Source: Bifidobacterium breve
GTDB lineage: Bacteria; Actinomycetota; Acidimicrobiia; IMCC26256
Assembly (NCBI GenBank): GCA_945907055.1
Contig: CAMDSG010000131.1
Span: 1-5,172, forward strand
Reading direction: 5' to 3'
DNA length: 5,172 nucleotides
Positions 1 through 5,172 of the stretch are shown here, piece by piece. The stretch's first letter is position 1. Every line of letters starts with the position of its first letter. The translations under genes were made by a program, and so were the position numbers. The notes below the pieces were generated by a model, which ran no database searches, was not told where the DNA came from, and worked only from the letters and a program-made list of their open reading frames with translations.

Positions 1-621
1 GCAACGCCTGGAGCGGTGCGTGCCGCGGCAGTAGCGAGCCTGCTAGTTGCTGCGGTCGTTGGGGCGTTGTTGGCCATTGCAACGTATCCATGGTTGTTGC
101 TAGTCGGCGCAGCGATGCTTCTCTCTGCAGCGCTATACACAGGCGGGCCCCGCCCATATGGTTATGCAGGTTTCGGCGAGTTGATGGTGCTCATCTGTTT
201 TGGTTTCGTAGCAACTGTTGGTACAGCATTGGTTCAGCGCAATGGCGTGCCGGCGGCTGCATGGTGGGGGTCTCTTGTAACTGGTCTCCCAGCTTGTTCA
301 GTGCTTCTCGCTAATAACGTGCGCGATATCGAGACCGATTCAGTGGTTGGCAAACGAACACTCGCGGTTCGCATCGGAGACCGCAGAGCTCGCAGGTTAT
401 TCGTAGGCTGCCTATTAGCTTCTTTTATAGCGGTTATACCGATCGCCATTCTAAATCCTTGGGCCGCCCTGGCGTTCCTAGCGATCCCTCTTGCAGTTGC
501 TCCATCAAGGGCGATGCTTACGCGTACCGATGCTCCGGGGTTGATAGCGGCACTCGTGGGGACCGTGCGCCTCGAGCTCGTAGCGGGGTCGCTTCTCGCG
601 ATTGGTCTCGCTATCTCCTAG
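1..621 (+). CDS. menA: 1,4-dihydroxy-2-naphthoate polyprenyltransferase (MenA), C-terminal part, 5' end cut by window
   Basis: MenA is an integral-membrane UbiA-family prenyltransferase that joins a polyprenyl diphosphate to DHNA, giving demethylmenaquinone. The frame is open from base 1 to the TAG at 619-621 (206 residues visible). The family is usually about 290-300 residues, so roughly 85-95 N-terminal residues lie outside the window. The GTG at base 16 is only an internal valine codon. The second Asp-rich motif is plain: NNVRDIETD at bases 313-339, followed by GKRTLAVRIG. The first Asp-rich motif expected in the family is not in the window. Upstream of the visible motif is YTGGPRPYGYAGFGE, a typical MenA loop. 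About seven hydrophobic segments can be read. The gene converges on menH and shares a stem-loop region with it. The identification is confident; only the start is unknown. Confidence 0.93.
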   Translation, partial: ATPGAVRAAAVASLLVAAVVGALLAIATYPWLLLVGAAMLLSAALYTGGPRPYGYAGFGELMVLICFGFVATVGTALVQRNGVPAAAWWGSLVTGLPACSVLLANNVRDIETDSVVGKRTLAVRIGDRRARRLFVGCLLASFIAVIPIAILNPWAALAFLAIPLAVAPSRAMLTRTDAPGLIAALVGTVRLELVAGSLLAIGLAIS

Positions 622-647
622 TCGCGTTTAGAGCGACCTAGTGGAGA
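614..647. terminator. Stem-loop between convergent menA and menH, candidate bidirectional terminator
   Basis: Bases 614-618 (TCTCC) pair with 643-647 (GGAGA), 619-621 (TAG) with 638-640 (CTA), and 622-625 (TCGC) with 633-636 (GCGA). This gives 12 base pairs with small bulges and a 7-base loop (626-632). The menA stop codon lies inside the left arm. No T-run follows on either strand, so it is not a textbook intrinsic terminator. Its place between two convergent genes is the main argument for a termination or transcript-end role. Confidence 0.4.
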
Positions 648-670
648 CGGTGGCCCAAAAAGATGGCGCG

Positions 671-1366
671 TTACGAGGAGAGGTCAGCGATGAATGTCTC
701 TAGAGCCTCGGCTACACCCGTCGGATTCTCTAGTGGGAGTGCATGCCCCCCGGGAATCTGGAGTCGTAGGCAGTCTGGAATCTCCTCGAACATCTGCTCT
801 GCGATTTCATCGTACTTAGAGTCGCCATCGCCGGTGAGCAGCATCACTGGCATCTCTAGTGTGCAGAGTGAGTCCCAGAGTGAGGGCTGTGAGCCTTGAC
901 CAAGTGCTACAAGCTGATGAGCAAGTCCATAGACAGTATTAGCGGCGAGACGCTCTGCATACTGCGACTGCTCTGGACTAAGCGACGCGAACATTGGTTG
1001 GGCTAACCACTCCGTTAGGAACTCCTCAACGCCAATCTCGTCGATGCGCGCAGCGAGGGCTTGATCCTTCTCGATCCGTGCAGCGCGCTCCTCGGCCTCG
1101 ACTATCCCAGGGGAGGAGCTAATGAGTACTAGACCGTCGAAGAGGTCGGGCTGCTCGATGGCCAACTGAAGGCATAGGCGCCCTCCCATTGAGTACCCGA
1201 GATAGATGCCAGACCCCCCGGCCTCCCCGATTGCCCTGCTGGTATCAGCGAAGGTTCGTTGTGTGGGCACATCTAGTGCGATTATGTCGAGGTCAGGGTT
1301 GGCGGTTTGAACCGGCTGCCATGCCAAAGCCGACTGGGTGAAGCCCGGTACTGCAACGATACGCAT
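671..1366 (-). CDS. menH: 2-succinyl-6-hydroxy-2,4-cyclohexadiene-1-carboxylate synthase (MenH), alpha/beta hydrolase
   Basis: MenH eliminates pyruvate from the MenD product SEPHCHC to give SHCHC; it is a soluble cytoplasmic alpha/beta-hydrolase-fold enzyme. The product is 231 residues with the ATG at 1366, near the usual MenH size of about 250. It opens with MRIVAVPGFTQ, the oxyanion-side strand and turn. The nucleophile elbow GYSMGGR gives Ser59, with the MenH-typical Arg after the elbow. DSKY gives Asp182, matching the DSKF of E. coli MenH, and GGHALPLENP gives His208, so the Ser-Asp-His triad is complete. The cap region carries EERAARIEKD and EWLAQPMF, wording seen in MenH proteins. The frame stays open upstream to an ATG at 1474, but those 36 extra residues lie antisense to menD and have no family features, so I prefer 1366. 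The gene is divergent from menD and convergent with menA. A less specific alpha/beta hydrolase is possible, but motifs and context favour MenH. Confidence 0.85.
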   Translation of the reverse strand: MRIVAVPGFTQSALAWQPVQTANPDLDIIALDVPTQRTFADTSRAIGEAGGSGIYLGYSMGGRLCLQLAIEQPDLFDGLVLISSSPGIVEAEERAARIEKDQALAARIDEIGVEEFLTEWLAQPMFASLSPEQSQYAERLAANTVYGLAHQLVALGQGSQPSLWDSLCTLEMPVMLLTGDGDSKYDEIAEQMFEEIPDCLRLQIPGGHALPLENPTGVAEALETFIADLSS

Positions 1367-1380
1367 CGGGGCATCTTCGC
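1367..1380. promoter_or_regulatory. 14-bp divergent start-to-start spacer between menH and menD
   Basis: The start codons of menH (1366, minus) and menD (1381, plus) point away from each other with only 14 bp between them. On the plus strand a weak GGGG (1368-1371) sits 9 bases before the menD ATG. On the minus strand GAAG sits 8 bases before the menH ATG. Neither is a strong Shine-Dalgarno site. The promoters must therefore lie inside the opposite gene's 5' coding region, or transcripts are nearly leaderless, which is common in Actinobacteria. I found no convincing -35/-10 pair on either strand. Confidence 0.5.
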
Positions 1381-3153
1381 ATGACTTCAACAAATGATCC
1401 AGCCGGAACTCGGGGAGGCGAGGCGCGCGATGCCACGACTTCTTTCGCCCGTGTTCTCGTCGATGAATGGGCACGCGGTGGAGTCACAGATGCAGTTGTC
1501 TCACCAGGTTCACGCTCGGCACCGATTGCCCTTGCCCTCGCTGCTGACGCTCGCATTCGCATTCATGTCCATCAAGACGAGCGATCGGCGGCGTTTATTG
1601 CTCTCGGTATCGGGCGCGCAACAAAGCGCCCAGCGGTTGTTCTATGTACATCAGGGACCGCAGCCGCAAACTTTCACCCCGCTGTACTAGAGGCGTTCCA
1701 CGGTGGCGTCCCGTTGATAATCGCCACGGCCGATCGACCGCCAGCAAAACGCGGAACTGGTGCACCTCAGACGATTAACCAAGTTGGGCTTTACGGAGAT
1801 GCTGTTCGGTGGTCAGTTGATTCTCCGCCTCCTGTCGATGTCGAGGGTGCTGAAGAATCTTGGCGCGAACTTGCTGCCACGAGTGTCATCGCATCGATCT
1901 CTCCAATTGCAGGGCCTGTCCACCTCAACCTCTGTTTCGAGGAGCCACTTGTGCCTACGGGCGCGCCTCTTATTGATGCAGCTGGGCGCCCTAACAATGA
2001 GCCATGGCGTAGAGCCGCTCCGGAGGCAGAGTCGCTTGGGGCTGATCAAGCAGAGAGATTGAGCGCGATCGCAACAGAGATTTCTGCGCATCAAAGAGGG
2101 GTAATCATCGTTGGGTGGGGGAGCGAACTTCGCACAGCGAGCCTTAACGCTCTTGCTCGTGCAACAGGCTGGCCAGTACTCGCAGACCCAATCTCTGATC
2201 TGCGTGGCACGGAGAACGAGGTTGTTGCATATGACGCGCTGCTACGCGATCAAATCTTCGCCTCGGCTTACCTACCGACATTCGCACTTCGCTTCGGGGC
2301 TCTCCCGAGCGGAAGGGTGCTCGGAGAGTGGCTAGCGCGTGTTGAGCGCGTACTTGCCGTGGACCCCGCCGGGCGTTGGATTGATCCTGCACGCACGAAT
2401 ACAGAGGTGCTCATCGCTAATGCAGAGGCAAGCATCTTGGCTATCACCACGCAGGTGGGCCAGCAGAGACCTTCGTTGTCGTGGTTATCTCTCTGGAGAG
2501 AATCAGATGCGCTTGCATCAGCAGCTCTGAAAACTGTTCTCGACAGCACTGAGGTGCTATCTGATTCGCGCATTGCGCGCGATGTCGTATCAACTATGCC
2601 TCCGTCTTCATCGCTGCTGGTTGCCTCGAGTATGCCGGTGCGCGATGTGGAGTCTTTCGCCCCGGCTCGCAGCGATATATCTATCCTCGCAAATCGTGGC
2701 GTGAATGGAATCGATGGGTTTGTCTCCACTGCAATTGGGTACGCGATTGGATCTCAATCCCCAACAGTCGCTTTAGTTGGCGATCTCTGTTTTCTTCATG
2801 ACACAAATGCACTCTTAGGCGCGGCCCAGCGCGAGGTTGATCTAGTCGTAGTCATTGTCGATAATCAAGGTGGAGCGATCTTCTCGTTCCTTCCGCAGGC
2901 GCAGATTCCTGAGAGTTTTGAGACGCTCTTCGGTACCCCGCACTCTGTTGATATAGCGCTTCTCTGTGCTGCGCACGGGGTATCAGCGACTGAGGTTGGG
3001 CTACCGGAGCAGGTCGCACCGGCTCTCGCTAGAGCAATCGCCGATGGGGGCCTAAGTGTTGTGCTTCTTCGCACAGATCGTGATGCCAATGTGGCGCACC
3101 ATCGCGAAGCATGGTCTGCGGTCTCATCAGCGCTCTCCGAGGGGATGCGCTAG
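1381..3153 (+). CDS. menD: 2-succinyl-5-enolpyruvyl-6-hydroxy-3-cyclohexene-1-carboxylate synthase (MenD), ThDP-dependent
   Basis: MenD decarboxylates 2-oxoglutarate on thiamine diphosphate and adds the resulting unit to isochorismate, forming SEPHCHC in the second step of menaquinone synthesis. The protein is 590 residues, slightly above the usual 550-580. The N-terminal pyrimidine-binding domain has SPGSRS at 41-46 and HQDER with the conserved ThDP-activating Glu67. It is followed by TSGTAAANFHPAV, TADRPP and GAPQTINQVGLYGD, all hallmarks of MenD. The C-terminal diphosphate-binding domain has GDL at 467-469, FLHD at 471-474 and DNQGG at 494-498, then IFSFLPQ, matching the GDG-N metal/ThDP motif. 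ATG 1381 is the only plausible start: the upstream frame has a stop at 1339-1341 and no ATG or GTG follows before SPGSRS. About 17 variable residues precede the conserved fold. The substrate comes from menF in the same locus and the product goes to the divergent menH. Confidence 0.96.
   Translation: MTSTNDPAGTRGGEARDATTSFARVLVDEWARGGVTDAVVSPGSRSAPIALALAADARIRIHVHQDERSAAFIALGIGRATKRPAVVLCTSGTAAANFHPAVLEAFHGGVPLIIATADRPPAKRGTGAPQTINQVGLYGDAVRWSVDSPPPVDVEGAEESWRELAATSVIASISPIAGPVHLNLCFEEPLVPTGAPLIDAAGRPNNEPWRRAAPEAESLGADQAERLSAIATEISAHQRGVIIVGWGSELRTASLNALARATGWPVLADPISDLRGTENEVVAYDALLRDQIFASAYLPTFALRFGALPSGRVLGEWLARVERVLAVDPAGRWIDPARTNTEVLIANAEASILAITTQVGQQRPSLSWLSLWRESDALASAALKTVLDSTEVLSDSRIARDVVSTMPPSSSLLVASSMPVRDVESFAPARSDISILANRGVNGIDGFVSTAIGYAIGSQSPTVALVGDLCFLHDTNALLGAAQREVDLVVVIVDNQGGAIFSFLPQAQIPESFETLFGTPHSVDIALLCAAHGVSATEVGLPEQVAPALARAIADGGLSVVLLRTDRDANVAHHREAWSAVSSALSEGMR
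3129..3151 (+). terminator. Stem-loop spanning the menD stop codon, possible terminator
   Basis: AGCGCTCTC (3129-3137) pairs with GGGA and GCGCT (3142-3145 and 3147-3151) around the loop CGAG, with T3146 bulged and one G-T pair: nine pairs in all. The right arm ends on the first base of the TAG stop codon. No T-run follows, so termination is only a possibility. The structure could also be a chance result of coding sequence. Confidence 0.25.
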
Positions 3154-3212
3154 GTATGTTAGGGCCGCTTTCTCGCTCGTTGTCTCGCTGAGGGGCAGGT
3201 TTGAGATCGCAT

Positions 3213-3226
3213 AACCAATTTTGGTT
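3213..3226. repeat. Short inverted repeat AACCAA-TT-TTGGTT upstream of the acyltransferase gene
   Basis: AACCAA (3213-3218) is followed after two bases by its reverse complement TTGGTT (3221-3226). As RNA it would form a weak AT-rich hairpin, AACCA/TGGTT with a 4-base loop, followed by only two more T residues. As DNA it could be a dyad operator lying in the spacer of the candidate promoter. It is short enough to be chance. Confidence 0.3.
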
Positions 3227-3272
3227 TTAGTCATCCGCGGACTGAAGTAGTTTGAAGCCTCGCAGAGAATCT

Positions 3273-3277
3273 GGGAG
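3273..3277 (+). promoter_or_regulatory. Ribosome binding site of the acyltransferase gene
   Basis: GGGAG lies five bases before the ATG at 3283. It is a better Shine-Dalgarno match than anything before menD or menH and supports the chosen start. It also implies a leadered transcript for this gene. Confidence 0.65.
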
Positions 3278-3282
3278 TTGCG

Positions 3283-4368
3283 ATGACTGTCTCCGCTGAG
3301 ATCAAAAAGCCGCAAAATACCCCCACGCGTTACTACGGCTTCGATGCCGTGCGAATTTTTGCGGCCTTAGCAGTAGTGCTCACGCACTCTTTTGCGCTTA
3401 CGGGGTTTGAGGAAGATCGCCCGATCATCTCAGTTGGGAATTTAAATATTGCGCCGGGCTACCTCGGGGTCTGTATATTTTTCGTGACTAGTGGTTTTCT
3501 TGTGGCCCAGAGTTGGGGAAGAACTAGTGGGGTTAGAGAGTTCATTCGCAATCGTTTTGCTCGAATCTGGCCGGCATTAACACTCCTTATTTTTGCTTCT
3601 GTATTCATTCTTGGTCCGATAGTTACCACCGTAAGTACAGGGGAATATTTTCGAGACAAGATGACACTTGAATACTTAGTTAAGAACTCAACTCTCGTAT
3701 TCGGAACCGCTTCTAAGCTCCCAGGAGTCTTTGTTGGTCAGCCAGGATCCTCCGTTAACGGATCACTCTGGACCCTGCCTCAGGAGATTTACGCTTACAT
3801 CATCCTTGCATCAGTAGGACTCACTGGATTACTGAGGCGATGGTGGGGTGGCCTTTTGGTATTTATCGGTTTCGTCTGTTTTTGGCGATTCGGTTTTTAT
3901 GCCGGCTCCGGTCCGCGAGGTATTGGCTTTAGTTTGAGCATCGTAAACGTCAGTTTTAGCACCGCTCTGGGGGCATGGTTTTTTGCTGGCGTTGCGCTCG
4001 TGAAGATTCCGCTCCGAGGCATAAAATTATTTATCCCAGGAGTACTCCTCACTGGTGTGGCCTTTGCGGTAGGTGAGCCTCTTCTATTTTTTATCGGGTT
4101 TCCTATGTTGGTCATTGGGTGCGGAGCATCATCCCCGAAAGCATTGAGAGGCCTTCACCAGATCGGCGATCCTTCATATGGAATCTATATTTACTCGTTC
4201 CCGCTTCAGCAGGTGCTATTTAGATACGGAGTAGCGACTACTCCGGTTCCGATGTTTTTGCTGGCCGCGCCACTTGCAACATTGCTCGGGTTTGCATCCT
4301 GGAGATTCTTAGAGCACCCCGCTCTCATAGCTCTCAAGAGAAAAAAACCAGCGGCGACAATTTCCTAG
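3283..4368 (+). CDS. Acyltransferase family 3 (AT3, OafA-like) integral membrane protein
   Basis: AT3 proteins are multi-pass membrane enzymes that move acyl groups, usually acetyl, onto sugars of cell-surface polysaccharides, lipids or secreted molecules. This one has 361 residues and about ten hydrophobic segments, the usual size for a stand-alone AT3 without a C-terminal SGNH domain. The family's R-x10-H motif is present: Arg24 to His35 in the first membrane helix (FDAVRIFAALAVVLTHSFAL). FFVTSGFLVAQSW (66-78) follows, then RNRFARIWPA with the R-x2-R pair Arg91/Arg94, and GSLWTLPQE with Trp163 and Glu168. The C-terminal YGIYIYSFPLQQ is also typical. The acceptor cannot be told from sequence. 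It has its own ribosome binding site and a 129-bp upstream gap, and converges on menF. Sampled lines are about 40-50% GC against about 45-65% in menD, and several AT-rich codon runs occur, which suggests a separate history. No role in menaquinone synthesis is known for the family. Confidence 0.92.
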   Translation: MTVSAEIKKPQNTPTRYYGFDAVRIFAALAVVLTHSFALTGFEEDRPIISVGNLNIAPGYLGVCIFFVTSGFLVAQSWGRTSGVREFIRNRFARIWPALTLLIFASVFILGPIVTTVSTGEYFRDKMTLEYLVKNSTLVFGTASKLPGVFVGQPGSSVNGSLWTLPQEIYAYIILASVGLTGLLRRWWGGLLVFIGFVCFWRFGFYAGSGPRGIGFSLSIVNVSFSTALGAWFFAGVALVKIPLRGIKLFIPGVLLTGVAFAVGEPLLFFIGFPMLVIGCGASSPKALRGLHQIGDPSYGIYIYSFPLQQVLFRYGVATTPVPMFLLAAPLATLLGFASWRFLEHPALIALKRKKPAATIS

Positions 4369-4384
4369 TGGTTCCTGCCTTGGC

Positions 4385-4402
4385 CTGGAGAAGTTGTCTC
4401 AG
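4385..4402. terminator. Weak stem-loop between convergent acyltransferase and menF genes
   Basis: The 72-bp gap 4369-4440 separates two convergent genes, so both transcripts should end about here. CTGGAGA (4385-4391) can pair with TCTCAG (4397-4402), giving six pairs with one bulged G and a five-base loop. No T-run follows on either strand. This is the best structure I found in the gap, but it is weak. Confidence 0.2.
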
Positions 4403-4440
4403 ACCTGCGCTAAATCGGCAGTCAAGACATCTCTAAAGAA

Positions 4441-5172
4441 TCAAGCGCCTAAAGCCGCAAGAATCGGTGCGAGTTTGCGCTCCGTCTCGCCCCACTCTGC
4501 ATCGGCGTCGCTACCTGCAACGATCCCGGCTCCGGCAAAGCAGCGTGCAGTGTCACCCTCTATCTCTGCGCTCCGCAGCGCAATAGCAAACTCGCCGTCG
4601 CCGTTCTGATCGACCCAACCAACAGGGCCCGCATAGCGGCCACGGGCAATCTTTTCATTCTCGGCAATTAATTCTCTGGATTCGCTAACTGGCCATCCCC
4701 CTACCGCTGGGGTCGGGTGGAGAATCCGCGCAAGGTCTAAGGCACCCGGGGCGTCGGGCGATAGGTCAACCTCGATAGCGGTTGCAAGGTGAACAACACC
4801 AGGAAGTGCAAGAATCTCTGGTCCCCGAACTCTCGCAGTTGAGAGTGTGTAGGGAGCGAGTGCCCCAACTACTGCCTCAACGACCACTTCATGTTCGCGT
4901 GCATCTTTTGGAGAATTTACAAGTGATGCGATAGCCGCCTCGTCGGTGCCATCAGCAGTGCCGGCCATCGGGGTAGACGTAGCCAAAGCGCCGCGACGAC
5001 GGAGCAGTAACTCAGGGCTTGCACCAACGAGACCTCGGTGAGCGTAGATAAACGACTCTCGTTGTTGCTCTGCCAATCTAGTAACGACCTGTCGTAGATC
5101 AATCGGGTTCTCGGCACGAACAACTAAATCGCGTGCGAGGACTACTTTCTCAACCCGTCCTTGATCAATTGC
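4441..5172 (-). CDS. menF: Isochorismate synthase (MenF/EntC/DhbC family), C-terminal part, 5' end cut by window
   Basis: Isochorismate synthase converts chorismate to isochorismate with Mg2+, the committed step that feeds MenD. The frame is open on the minus strand from the right edge to the TGA at 4443-4441, giving 243 visible residues, roughly 55-60% of a typical 400-450. The TTG at 5076 is not the start, because the protein continues upstream with KVVLARDL. Counting from the edge, Lys9 of KVVLAR is the position of the catalytic base in this family and Glu54 of GASPELL that of the general acid. Then come TPMAGT (67-72), KDAREHE (89-95), LHPTPAVGGWP (151-161), YAGPVGWVD (180-188), AGAGIV (213-218) and ETERKL (229-234). 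LHPTPAVGG favours isochorismate synthase over anthranilate or aminodeoxychorismate synthase. A siderophore-type enzyme (EntC/DhbC) cannot be excluded by sequence, but the menA/menD/menH neighbourhood argues for menaquinone. Confidence 0.92.
   Translation of the reverse strand, partial: AIDQGRVEKVVLARDLVVRAENPIDLRQVVTRLAEQQRESFIYAHRGLVGASPELLLRRRGALATSTPMAGTADGTDEAAIASLVNSPKDAREHEVVVEAVVGALAPYTLSTARVRGPEILALPGVVHLATAIEVDLSPDAPGALDLARILHPTPAVGGWPVSESRELIAENEKIARGRYAGPVGWVDQNGDGEFAIALRSAEIEGDTARCFAGAGIVAGSDADAEWGETERKLAPILAALGA

Larger units (their letters stand above)
3154..3282 (+). promoter_or_regulatory. menD-acyltransferase intergenic region with a weak promoter candidate
   Basis: This 129-bp gap is long enough for the acyltransferase to have its own promoter. 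The best candidate is TTGAGA (3201-3206, five of six -35 matches) with TTTAGT (3226-3231, four of six -10 matches), but the spacer is 19 bases, longer than ideal. The region also holds a repeated TCTCGCT (3171-3177 and 3183-3189), an 8-base palindrome TCCGCGGA (3234-3241) and TGAAG twice, ten bases apart (3243 and 3253). I see no convincing small gene here. The minus-strand frame running through 3127-3315 has no recognisable protein features. Confidence 0.25.

Noticed and set aside
16..18. GTG at base 16 as the start of menA
   Set aside because: The frame is open to base 1 and the first Asp-rich motif of the family is missing, so the true start lies left of the window.
1367..1474. 36-residue N-terminal extension of menH starting at ATG 1474
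   Set aside because: The extra residues are antisense to menD and precede the natural family start MRIVAVPGFTQ. They show no signal peptide or conserved motif.
2268..2729. 153-residue minus-strand open frame inside menD
   Set aside because: It is antisense to the well-conserved MenD coding region, its translation is low-complexity Ser/Arg/Thr-rich with no domain, and it looks like a by-product of menD codon composition.
3155..3160. TATGTT just after menD as a -10 box
   Set aside because: It matches four of six consensus positions but has no acceptable -35 element at the right distance.
3127..3315. 62-residue minus-strand frame covering the menD-acyltransferase gap
   Set aside because: It overlaps both flanking genes and has no family features. 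Non-coding regulatory DNA is the simpler explanation.
4394..4609. 71-residue plus-strand frame across the end of menF
   Set aside because: It is antisense to the conserved C-terminus of isochorismate synthase, and its Ala/Ser/Pro-rich translation has no recognisable features.
4441..5076. TTG at 5076 as the start of menF
   Set aside because: Conserved family sequence including the catalytic-base motif KVVLAR continues upstream in the same frame to the window edge, so this is an internal leucine.

Overview
The window is a stretch of a menaquinone (vitamin K2) biosynthesis locus from what looks like an actinobacterium. All five genes are recognisable: the C-terminal part of menA (+), menH (-), menD (+), a membrane acyltransferase of the AT3/OafA family (+), and the C-terminal part of an isochorismate synthase, menF (-). 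The men genes have moderate GC (hand counts of sample lines give about 50-65%, with one at 45%). The MenA and MenD motif wording and the grouping of menA, menD and menF resemble Actinomycetota. A small-genome aquatic Microbacteriaceae-like organism is my best guess, but this is inference and not established by the sequence.

Layout. Bases 1-621 hold the end of menA, cut by the left edge. A 49-bp gap with a good stem-loop separates it from the convergent menH (671-1366, minus). menH and menD are divergent, with only 14 bp between their start codons, so each promoter must overlap the other gene's coding region or transcripts must have almost no leader. menD spans 1381-3153. A 129-bp gap (3154-3282) with small repeats and a clear ribosome binding site leads into the AT3 acyltransferase (3283-4368). 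This gene is lower in GC than the men genes and has no known role in quinone synthesis. It converges on menF (4441-5172, minus, cut by the right edge) across a 72-bp gap.

How the genes work together. MenF converts chorismate to isochorismate. MenD adds a succinyl-semialdehyde unit from 2-oxoglutarate to give SEPHCHC. MenH removes pyruvate to give SHCHC. After steps not encoded here (MenC, MenE, MenB), MenA prenylates DHNA at the membrane to give demethylmenaquinone. The window therefore carries the first three enzymes and the prenylation enzyme. The acyltransferase probably modifies a cell-surface glycan and looks like an insertion between menD and menF.

I saw no RNA genes, CRISPR arrays, insertion sequences or attachment sites, and no gene-free stretch longer than 129 bp. 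I do not see a new multi-gene system here. The points most worth a second look are the very tight menH/menD divergent start region and the compositionally distinct acyltransferase inside the men locus.
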